This document shows positions 47,034-58,016 of a stretch of DNA of 64,000 nucleotides, one piece after another (the first letter of the stretch is position 1; the number at the start of each line of letters is the position of its first letter). The translations under genes were made by a program, and so were the position numbers. The DNA is taken from NCBI GenBank assembly GCA_030141605.1, contig JAQGDQ010000019.1, forward strand, positions 1,054,001 through 1,118,000, in the 5' to 3' direction. The DNA is from Tubiluchus corallicola. Its lineage: Eukaryota; Priapulida; Priapulimorpha; Priapulimorphida; Tubiluchidae. Under the pieces are notes generated by a model that saw only the letters and a program-made list of their open reading frames with translations, searched no databases and was not told the DNA's origin.

Positions 47034-50000
47034 ATGGCATCGCAAGCGCAAAGTCGTCGTGTAGTTCAGCAAGATTTGTCTAACGTAGAATTTGAAACGA
47101 GCGAAGATGTTAATATCACACCCACATTTGATTCAATGGGGCTTCGAGAAGATCTCTTACGAGGAATTTATGCTTATGGTAAATTGTCAATTCAATTTAT
47201 TGCGCAAATCTGCAATTAACAAACATAAATTTTGGCTCAAATCCGTAATTACGAAACTTGGATTATTGCCCTATTCTTAATCAGCAAATCATGGAGAGCA
47301 TTTGGTGCGAATGTCATGTCTGTACCAGTTACCAGTTGTTGTTCTCTTCCACAGGCTTCTGCCTGTTGAAGATATAGTTGCTTTTAAGCTGAGATATCGT
47401 TGTCTGTAGTTGAGGAGACGAGTTATTTGTGAAAACAAAATTATTGAGAAATTTTAGTTTCGCAGTTCAAGAACAAATTTACAAAAATTTGCATAGCTAC
47501 CATGATAGGTCATAGGTATCTTTAGCTGTAAGGTTCTATATACTACCTAGTGCCTACCAGTCTAAATTCTTTTTGGTAAAATCATTACATGGTTATGGTG
47601 AACTTACTTTGTACAAATTATTGGCACCTAATTAGTTTAAAACTTACCTGGGTGACTTTATTCAAAGGTGAGTTATTGCAACATTAAATATCCAAAAGTT
47701 ACTTCTATATGAGTGTTTCTTCTCTGTTAAGTGAACTAGCTGTTGGTTGTTTTTGGTAGTTTATATAGTTGTTTTTTTACTGATTTCTCATACTACGAAT
47801 TTTAAGTACTATCCTTTGATTATACCATCTAGGTCATGTTGGCATTGGGTGACTATATGAATGTGCAATGTCACTCATGCATTGGAGGCACAAATATCGA
47901 GGAAGACGTACATAAACTAGATTAGGGCAAGTTCCTGATACAATAGGTGTCTATTCAACTCGCGGTTAATAGATATAAATAAATCTATTATTTATTTATA
48001 AGTTAATAAATATATTAGACTCGCTGTTAATAGAATTAGTCGCCTAGTTGACTCAAAATCGCCTGCTACTAGCCGCTCCTATTCAAATGTATATGAAAAC
48101 TGTCGAATAACTCCGCATAATTGACTCAATGTTTTTGCTTCGTGTACTTAGAATTTAAGACATTTGTGTGTGACCAAAGTGCTTTTACTACTTTTATGTC
48201 ATCGTTACTTCGTTTCATGCAGTATAATATATGTAGAAACAGTCATAAATGTATTTTTAGGGTTTACAATTCACTCAAGTAAGTTTAATTTCCATTCGAC
48301 TTTAAATGCATCAGTTAATATTTCTAGAGAGATCATTCACTAGCTAACCTCGCCATCAGCGAAACTATATTAATACAAGATGGTAATGGCATGGCATTTG
48401 GTCTGCTTTAATCAGGGGCTCTTGTTATTGTTTGTTGGATTATGGATCTAAATCAGTTAAGCATCTGGTCACCTTGTACTGCGCTTATGAAGATTAAGGA
48501 TTGAGTCATGAAATCATGTTTCTCGGAAAAAACTACTATCATATTTGGGATCAGTGACATATCCATTACCATGTAGCATGCCTCTCCTAACTGTTTTCCA
48601 AAATTTAAAGTTCAAATTCTAACAAGAAGGGTCTAATTGGAATTAAAAATTCATTTTAATTTTTATTTATAATACTTTCCTACAACTTACGTACTATTTA
48701 TTTAAAAAACTATTTTCGTTTAGGTTTTGAGAAACCATCAGCAATTCAACAAAGAGCAATCAAACCCGTTATCAAGGGACGTGACGTAATTGCACAGTAT
48801 GTGGATATAAATTTGTTTTTCGAAGTCTACTAATAGATAACAAAATTTAATACAACTCATGTTATTTAAAGTATTTAGGCCAAGCGTACTTGTTTGTTGG
48901 ATGTGCACTTGATTTTTTTTACACAAAAACTATTGTATGTTAAGACTGCAGTGAAACTTTTATACCGAATACTTATAGGGCACAGTCTGGTACAGGAAAA
49001 ACAGCCACTTTTTCTATTGGAGTTTTGCAATCATTGGATCTCCAAACAAGGGAAACCCAAGCTCTTGTTTTGTCTCCAACAAGAGAGCTTGCTGTACAAA
49101 TCCAAAAGGTAACAGCGATTGTATGCTAGCTATTCCTGACTTTTTGTTTCTGTTTTTCACTCTCTGTCCACATGTATGATTACATGGTTTATTTAGTGCA
49201 GAAAAACATACTTACAAATGATTGGTAAAATCATACATAATTATGTAATTAAGGCTGAACTGATGATATATATAGCTCACTGACTTAACGTGATCTCGCC
49301 TTTTCATCTGACACTGTTAGATTAAGACTTCATATATTGCTTCACCTGAATTTAGTCTCTTGCAGATTTAATTTCCTTAGTGTGTTTTTTGAATATTACA
49401 TTCTTATGTGTTTCTTATGTATATGTAAGTTTTGTACATTGGCATACAGATACTGTAGAACAAAATCAAGTTAAGATTAAAAATTAAAATTTTTTATCAT
49501 TTTTTAAAATGTGGTTAATACTAATAGGTAATGGGTGTGCTATTTGTATTTAGTTTGGATCAGCTATTTTAATTTAATCAGAGAGACCTCAGTCCTCTGT
49601 AGCTTTCTGAGATGCTTTTCATTTTAATGATACATAATAAGTTAAGTAAGCAGTTATAAACAGTTAGTTACATTGTACAACTAATTTACCATACGTAACG
49701 CTTCATTCAGATGACAAGGCTAGCATTGTTAGATTTATATTTGATGCTCAAAGGTCTGCGATAGTGCCTAAATTTTAGCTTATATGCATGGCATGCATAA
49801 GACTTAACTGACTAGCTGTTGATTGGTTTAGATAGTTTATATAGTTGTTTTTTTACTGATTTCTCATGCTGCAAATTTTAAGTACTATTCTGTGATTATA
49901 CATACCATCTAGGTCATGTTGGCATTGGGTGACTATATGAATGTGCAATGTCACTCATGCATTGGAGGCACAAATATCGGGGAAGACATACGTAAACTAG

Positions 50001-53000
50001 ATTATGGACAGCATGTTGTGTCTGGCACACCTGGAAGAGTTTTTGGTAGGCCTCAACTCCACCAATATTGTAAAATATAAAGGAAAAATTTTAATAATAG
50101 TAAATAAGCATTTTCAATCAGGGTTGTTCCGGTAAATCGGTTGCCAATATCGGCGAAAAAAGTATGATCGGTTATGATCGGTTTTAAGGATAATGAATAA
50201 TAGGTATTGTATCGGTTATTGGTTTACAAGAAAAATAATAATCAGGTATCGGATCGGCACCGATAATAAATTACTCTAAAAACCAATCACGTTTTTACTG
50301 CAGTAAATTAAAATTATAAAGGAAAGTTATCGTACAAACCTTTATATTACCATCATCATCATAATGCCCATTATGTCTAATGCAGATATTGGGCAGGCAG
50401 AACATTAAAATAAAAGAAGTCTGCCCTCAAGATTGGTAAACACAGCTGTAAATCCAGCAAAAAGCGTAATGATAAACAAGCCATTCTGTGAAAGTTGTTG
50501 AGCAAGACCTGAAATTTTTTGCAAACAGTTTGTATTCGAGAAAGATCGTAGCGGCTGCGAGTAAAACTCGCAATTGAAATGAAAAACGTGCGAGTTAACA
50601 CTAGACATGAAATGGAACAAACGCGCAAACACGTTGAATTCACAAGTATACAGATTTCAACACCAACTGCGAAGGTCTCCCATTGCATAATTGCTCGATA
50701 ATGTAATAATATAAGAAGCTATTCGTGCTTTCAGCATTAACAGCAAGAAGTTTAGACATGTAAGCATCTCCGGTTTTGAAAGATACTTCCAATTTGCCAA
50801 TTGGGATCACTAGTGTTAATTTGCATTTATAGCTGATTTAAACAATGATTGATGATCAGTTGATCGTTATTGGTTTTGAGGAAAATCAATAATTAGTATG
50901 GGATCGAATCAGTTTTTTCATGATCTCAACAACACTGTTCTCATTTTCATCTTTAATGTAGCACATTGTGTTTTGTGAAAAGATAACTGGTGATTTAAGT
51001 GATAATAGTTTTCATCTGAGTGCCCTAAATTTGGCTAATAATTTTATTGTAGATGTTCATAACATGACTTCACAATAGTTAAGATTTTGCATAACAGATG
51101 ATTGTGTTTTGGAAAGATTACATTCTAGATATGCTATATCATACGTGTTTATCAGTTATAAATGTATTTATTACATAATTTTCAGACATGATTCGGAGGC
51201 GAAATCTACGCACTCGCTCAATAAAGATGTTGGTACTTGATGAGGCTGATGAAATGCTAAATAAGGGCAAGTGTGATAAACATTGCGTGGATTTTGTTAA
51301 ACTAATTTTCAAAAGCCATTAACATATTTAAAATTACATTCAAAATTTAGCTCGAAAACTTTTTAGCTTTTGAGTTGTGGATATATAAAATAGGCATTTT
51401 GTAAGTCACTGTAAAGTCTGTAATTAACTTGCATGATTACCCCCGATCTCTTATGGCCATTATTTTATTAAAGTAAAACTTGATACACTGATGATCAGTA
51501 TTCCCACACAATATTGAATATTGTAATTTTTGCCATTTGACTGAATATTTTTTAACTATACATTACTAGAAATACGTTAGTATATATAATATAACATTAT
51601 TAAAACGAAGGCATGTTTTCGTCACTCGTTACACAATTTTTGTAGTTTTGGCAAACTTATTGCATTGACATAAGTTTCATATTATTGTTCAAACAACTAT
51701 CAGTTACTTCATGACACTGATTATATCATAGTACTTTTGTAATAGGTTTCAAAGAGCAAATATATGATGTTTATCGGTATTTGCCGCCAGCTACACAGGT
51801 TGTGTTGTGTTCGGCTACGCTTCCGCATGAAGTCTTGGAAATGACCTGTAAATTTATGACAGAACCAATTCGAATCTTGGTGAAACGGTAAGATTATGTA
51901 TCCTTTTTACCGCCAAAAATTAAATTCAAATTTCATATCAAAATTTACTTCTAATGATTTTAAAAGATTTGGTGTTAACTTTGAGTTACAGTAGGTGCCA
52001 CTTAATAGACTCACAGTTAATAGACTCACTCGCTTAATTGACTCAAAAACGCTTGGTGTGGGCTGCTTCTATTCAAATGTACATAAAAACTGTCGGTAAT
52101 TGACTCAAATAACTCTGCAGAATTGACTCAATATTTTTGTTTCACATGTTTCAGTAAGACGGTTTTGTATGACTAATGAGCTTTTATGACTTTTATATTA
52201 TCTTAATTCACTTTTGTCCTATAATACACATAGAAACAATCATGTAAAGTACTGTTTTGTTTGTAAATAGGAATGTTTATTATACACTAATATGCTAACC
52301 TAATGGTTTGCTTTGACCAGCTCGTCCACTGCAGTTAACCTTAGTCCCAAGAATTCCTGGAAGCTAAATATTTAATCACTTGCTTAACTGCTTGCTTCTG
52401 AAGCACTGGCTGCCTTTACCAGAAAGTTTAATCTGTTAGATGTTGCTGTTATGCCAGGGACGCAGGTACATCATGAGAACTTTGCGAGCCAACTTCTTCG
52501 CGATAAAATGAAGCAGCCGACTTTGAAGGATTTTTTGTAATTTTTGCTAATAAACAGACTTGTGTGATTTAGAAAAGTATACTTTTTAATTTATTGATAA
52601 TTCACTTATATAAATTCATATTTTAAAATATTTTTTCTAATTTTTAACTGCACAAAGGAATTTAGGCATTACTTCGTTTCTAAAATTCATTAAAAATATT
52701 TGCTATGCATACTAAGCTGACGACTCATACATACCAGTAGGTTCACTAGGTTAATTGGGTCAAAACACTTCGGTCCCAAAGTGAGTCTATTAAGTGGCGC
52801 CTACTGTATATAATATAACTATGATATAACTTTGAGTTATGTTTTTGACAATTTCCATTATTTTATTAATTGGTTGAATTCTGTTGTATGAATAATGTAC
52901 ATCTAGTCTACAGTGTAATGCCTGTAGGATTTTGTAAATACATTTTTTAGGTTCAGACATTTTGAGCAAATTGCTATTGTGCTCAAATTCTATATGTAGA

Positions 53001-55901
53001 GAAAACTACCATTGAAATATTTAAAGAAACCACGACCCAATTTTACCAAAGTGACCAAATTGGTACAAAATGATCTAATGTACAAAATATTGAAAACAAA
53101 ACTATTATTTTTTACAAACGAGTTTGAATATTATTACTGTGGAAGGCTAATTTGACTTTTGTGTGACTAGTTTTTCGCTGTTGGACGCATTTATGGACAT
53201 CAGCACCTGCATCACGAAAATGCATTGCACTAAAAATAGGCTTTATAACGGATCATAAGAACACATTTCACATGTGACATTGCACAGTTTTGTGCATACT
53301 CATGTTACACAGTTGCAATCTTAGAATTTATATTTCTTTTACTTTAAAATTTGCTGAGTTGGGGTGAATCATAGTCACTGTTGTATAGTAACACACCAGC
53401 ACCAAAGCGCATTGAAGGGAAAGTGGCAAAAGTTGCCTTTTGTTGTCTTTTATTTTGCCACTCCTCTAGCGTTGAGTACTGCTATGAACACGTATGATGC
53501 AACAATGGTGAAAATACTCAAAAAGTCAAATGTACTTAGATCTGCCTATAATTTAGAGTTAAAGACAGCTCTTTGTACATTTCCTCTGTGTCTGTACTGC
53601 TTTGCTAGCTGCTCTTTCGCCAACTGCTGGGTTAGTTCCTGTGGTTTTTATACATTGCTAGCACTGTTTTTCACTTTTTGCTTTTGCAAACTTGTGCAAA
53701 AGTATCAATTGTCATTAATTCTTTTACATTAAGTCTGGTTATGCAGAGATCTTGACCAATTTGTTCGTTTTTGTAGTGATGAACTGACACTTGAAGGAAT
53801 CAAACAGTTTTTTGTTGCTGTGGAAAGAGAAGAATGGAAATTTGACACACTTTGCGATCTCTATGACACACTCACTATTACACAAGCTGTTATATTCTGT
53901 AACACAAAGCGTAAGGTAATGAAATTGTGTTTCGTTTTCGGTTAAATAACAATATTTCCTTCATAAATGTTATTCTCTGTTAATCTTTACTGCACTTGAT
54001 GAACGAGCAAGGAATGAAGCAAGAAAAGCAGGAGGAATTAGAAGAGAGAAGATGGGTAACGTGTGAGGAGCAGAACGAAGATGAGAGGAAGAGAAGGAGT
54101 TAGGAAGCTTATAAGATTGGAAAAGTAAGATATGGAAGAAGGAGAGACAAGGTGCTAACAAGAGTGAAGAATCCTAAGACTTCCCTGTATTTTTCAGATT
54201 CCCTAATTTGTTTTTCATGTAAACCCATATGTGTGGAACCCAAGTATTAAGTTGATAGAGTGTTGAAATTTTTTTATCAAACTTTGCTAATGTATATTGC
54301 AGGTTGACTGGTTAACTGAAAAAATGAGAGAAGCAAATTTCACAGTGTCATCGATGCACGGAGATATGCCACAGAAAGAGCGAGATGCTATTATGAAAGA
54401 ATTTCGATCTGGAGCAACGTAAGTTTTTTTATTCTTTTAAACTAGCAGGCAACTTTATGCCATCTTAATCATGAATTAAGTTGTGATTTATTCAATTTAT
54501 TGTAGCTTGCGTGTTACGTATTGTAATTATATATATGAAGTGATAATAGATGCTTTTGCATCCTTGATCTACAACTTTCTTTGGTCAAATTGATCGTTAC
54601 AGTTACATTTTAAAACATGTTTCTGCATTTGCAGTCGTGTTCTGATAACCACAGATGTGTGGGCACGTGGTATTGATGTCCAGCAGGTATCACTAGTTAT
54701 CAATTATGACTTGCCAAACAACAGAGAATTGTATATACACAGGTATGTCTTTAGTACAATCTGATACACGCGTAATAACATATTGCCCTTATTGGTGTTG
54801 TGGAGAGGATTGGTACGATTTAATGCATGAGTTTTGTTTAACTGATACATTGTAGCAATGAGTTGTGGTGCAGAATTTAGAAACAAAATATACAAATTGG
54901 CCACTTGGCACTTACCTCACACAAACATCTTACATTCTTCTTTGCTAAAAACATGTGAGCATTTACAAACACCTAAAAGCTGCTTTGTGTTTGAAATCAC
55001 TAAGATCATGAAATTGGAAATGTTGTATTTATGACTTAACTTACCATGATATTATTGTTAAGGCATTTTTTGTTTTTGTGTTCCTTTTTGGAGTGAATTT
55101 TCAAGTTATTGTTATACTTCTGAAGTTGAAGTGCTGTTTGGTATTTAAGTGAAACTAGTACTTAATTTTTGCGGTATTTTTCAGAATTGGCAGGTCGGGT
55201 CGTTTCGGTCGGAAAGGTGTGGCAATCAACTTTGTGAAGAATGATGACATACGAATTCTTCGTGACATTGAGCAGTACTATTCCACACAGATTGATGAAA
55301 TGCCAATGAATGGTAAGATTATTGAAGAATTTTAGAGTTGTTTCCTTATTGTTAAAGATTTTAAAATTATGAGGTTTCAAGAATTGAACTCTCGTGTTTA
55401 ATTTTTGATATCTGCTGGTCATTGTTATGGAAACTCTTAATATTTAGTTATAGATACCAAGCTTCAAACTGAACAAAGTCAATAAACCTACTTTTATAAT
55501 AAACATTTAAGCCAAAGCTTGTCCTCGTAACTGCGCTAACAAAAGAGAAAACGCATGTGCTCTTGACTAGCAAAAAATTTTTAGCCAGAAATTACATAAA
55601 TGATTAAATTTGCATGCTCATCATGTGGGTCGCTAGTTTTTTAGAAGAACAAGTCAGTTACACTATTACAGTTTAAACTGGTAAATAACAGTATATTACT
55701 TCCTCACCTATCAAAGATGCGATGTGAATTTGGATAGCGAGAGTGTAATCTCACTACCGCTTCCAACTTTTTACACTAAATTAAGCTAAAGCTAAAATAA
55801 AATATGTATTTCGTGAAACACCTAATTCTCTTGAAAATATGCAGAACTTCACTTGTGTTTAACGAACTGTCTTATATTTTACAGTTGCGGATTTGATATG
55901 A
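47034..55901 (+). CDS. EIF4A3: Eukaryotic initiation factor 4A-III (exon junction complex helicase), 11 exons
   Basis: A nuclear DEAD-box ATPase that clamps spliced mRNA as the core of the exon junction complex. Exons: 47034-47178, 48724-48796, 48979-49108, 49913-50045, 51186-51266, 51746-51887, 53777-53915, 54303-54418, 54635-54742, 55185-55312 and 55885-55901. All phases fit; the product is 403 residues (human 411). In order: F motif and Q motif ([13 protein letters not shown]), motif [10 protein letters not shown], Ia PTRELA, GG, Ib TPGRV, II DEAD, III SAT, IV VIFCNT, V ARGID and [15 protein letters not shown]. The last five residues, VADLI, come from a 17-nt final exon. Intron 5 begins GC (AATAAGG|GCAAGT), not GT. 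A poly(A) signal is at 56577-56582. A pseudo copy of exon 4 lies in intron 1. Confidence 0.98.
47735..47924 (+). pseudogene. Duplicated pseudo-exon 4 of eIF4A3 inside intron 1
   Basis: This is a near-identical copy of intron 3 plus the start of exon 4 (source about 49,811-50,004). It carries the same polypyrimidine tract and CCATCTAG acceptor, and then GTCATGTTGGCATTGGG. The coding part from 47833 matches the first about 92 of 133 exon bases. Changes turn NIGEDIRK into NIEEDVHK, and a TAG follows KLD at 47923-47925. It is out of order (between exons 1 and 2) and out of phase with exon 1. A Tigger-like fragment starts 17 bp later. Confidence 0.95.
47941..48280 (+). mobile_element. Partial Tigger-like element in eIF4A3 intron 1
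   Basis: It starts CAATAGGTGTCTATT after TA. It shares its order of phrases (GTTAATAGA, TAGTTGACTCAAAA, CTATTCAAATGTA, ATTGACTCAATGTTTTTG) with the left half of the complete element at 51989. Its right end was not found; similarity may fade out near 48,420. Confidence 0.65.
50119..50937. mobile_element. hAT-like non-autonomous element in eIF4A3 intron 4
   Basis: The left end CAGGGTTGTTCC and, inverted, the right end CAGTGTTGTTGAG form short TIRs. Flanking octamers TTTTCAAT and TTCTCATT match at 6 of 8 positions, a decayed hAT-type target duplication. Both subterminal regions are rich in ATCGGT / GATCG motifs. There is no intact transposase. Confidence 0.6.
51989..52806 (+). mobile_element. 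Tigger/pogo-like element with 26-bp TIRs and TA duplication
   Basis: The left end CAGTAGGTGCCACTTAATAG (26 bp to GACTCAC) is matched inverted at the right end with one mismatch. TA flanks both sides, as in Tc1/mariner-class insertions. Inside, about 52,500 encodes [13 protein letters not shown] followed by a stop, resembling the PCNA-binding tail of Tigger/pogo transposases. The rest of the transposase is deleted, leaving 818 bp. It lies in eIF4A3 intron 6. Confidence 0.8.
53995..54172. repeat. Purine-rich tract in eIF4A3 intron 7
   Basis: About 180 bp of the plus strand is dominated by GAAG, GAGA and AGGA units with few pyrimidines. No coding function recognised. Confidence 0.6.
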
Positions 55902-57900
55902 ACAATTATGGAAAGTTTGCGGATAACTTCAGTCTCTTTAGCTGTCCATGAGTCATGGAGTTATTTTCTGTTCTCGTGATTGCGTGAAACAAGAAATTGT
56001 CTTTGCTGCATTGAAATTATTGTAATTACGTCTTGAAATGTTTCCATTTTTTAATAATTTCGACATGTTTGGTCTGCTGAAAAACAGTTTATTTTAAAAA
56101 AATTTGTTAAATTTAAAGTGTTTGATATACCATAACTAAATTAGACATTAATATATGCACTATTCTCATGTTGCTCCGCCATTTGCTAAAAAGTACAGTA
56201 ATCACAGTAAATTTGGAATATTCATCTTGCTGTGCATCGTATTCATAGTGTATCTTCACACATTGCAGGTTGAGTGTTTCCCGATAAACAATGTTTCTAT
56301 TTTATGTAGCACGCTTATATGAAAATGAAGTCTATTATGCCACACAATGCTTATTACAACTTTATCACTGAGGCTAACCTCCAATAGCTGATCATGATCA
56401 AAATGTAATTACTTTCTGATGAGAAAAAGTGTAAACTTGTGGTGGCTGGTAGTAGTGCCGCAGGTATTAGGCCGATGTCCATTTTATTTCTAAATGTAAA
56501 GAACTTGGAATATTTATGTCTTGCATCTCATTGAACTTTTCTTGTATTATAGGAGTGTATTGTACAAATTTGTAACAATAAATACGTCAGCCCCTTTATT
56601 CCAATACATTGTCATTTGTTATTATGACACTTTGTGAGAAACAATCAACTTATGGAAGTTGAACATATATGGCAGTACTGCGGTTATGTTTATTTATAAC
56701 ATTTAAATCCTTTTTACAAAATCCTTAAGTATTTTTACCCCAATGCTCAATGTACGTAGAAATCTGCATTTTGTCGGTTTTATGGTTAGATGATAGTTAA
56801 ATCCCAGTTTACAGTTTCTATACATTTTTCTGCAAATATGCATGTCAAAATTACTAACTAAACCATTGGAAAAACATAATAAATCAAAAGGTGGACATTT
56901 TTGCGAGTGCACTATGAAGTACCCAGTTAAGTATTTAAACATAGATATTATGTTTTTCTGTTTTTTTAAAATTTAATTAGTTTCTGTTTTTAACTAAAGT
57001 ACTTAATTTTCGTACAAATAACAAGTGTAAAGTTGGCTAAAATAAATTTAACCAAATTTACTACAAAAATACAAATGGCACAAAATAAGGCAGTGGCACA
57101 AGTTTTCAAAATGCACTAGCTTTTAATTAAAGAAATTAATTAAGATTTCATTTAAATAAAGTAGTAGTTACAATAAAGTCAGAAGTTTGTCCTACCAGTT
57201 GGTGGCATATTTTCCACAGTTGCAACCACTGACGTTCCATGTTACGTACACATGCCACTAATTGCAGCCGATTTTGAGAAATTATTTACCACACAAGACA
57301 AAATTAAGCAGAGACATTGAAATCAAATTCGTTGAATCATATTTTTGAATTTTGTTATACATACGACGATAAATTTGTATTTTGATGCTGTTTAAAATGA
57401 TTACTTTAGCATGCACTGCTGACAGGATCACTTCAATGTACAGTATTTATAGTGTGGGATAATAGAAGTTGGGCATCGCTGCAATGCAAAAAGAACAAGA
57501 TTAATGCTAATTACAGACCATGTGAATATTGTTATGGAAGGGGAAATAACATTTATTTTCGATCCCTTTACAATGTGATGGTCTTCACGTACGAAACCAT
57601 TATATAGTGACGTTGAATACCTTGATGAAATCATCGCTGCAGAATAGCCTTGTTGGTTCGATGGTCTGATGGGCAAGTGCATATTCCACCTCAGCAAATG
57701 TTCCATAAAGACAATCAGCTTGGAGCACAATGGTTTACATATGTAGCGAGTTACTTAAATCTAGAACTTCACATTGTTATACACATTTAGATGTTTTCTG
57801 CTTAATTATGCTATGACAGTAAATCAGCACCATCTGGTTTCGTAACAATATTTTTGCATCATTAACATCATCTCAAACACATTTATATTAACAAACATTA
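55902..57900. other. eIF4A3 3'UTR and the gap to convergent L2HGDH
   Basis: The eIF4A3 3'UTR probably runs to just past AATAAA at 56577-56582. From there to about 57,900 the sequence is AT-rich and I see no gene. Two overlapping minus-strand AATAAA signals (plus TTTATT at 57910-57919) lie about 100 bp after the L2HGDH stop. Confidence 0.55.
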
Positions 57901-58016
57901 ACATTGATATTTATTTATTTGATAATAAAATAGTTTTTTGCTGCTCTACTTACCACTCACTTTAAATATAAAAAAAGAAATGACAACACTACCTTAAAAC
58001 TACGTGCAAGTACTAT

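Noticed and set aside
50377-50688. 103-codon minus-strand ORF
   Set aside because: Lies inside the hAT-like element in eIF4A3 intron 4 and shows no recognisable transposase motif.
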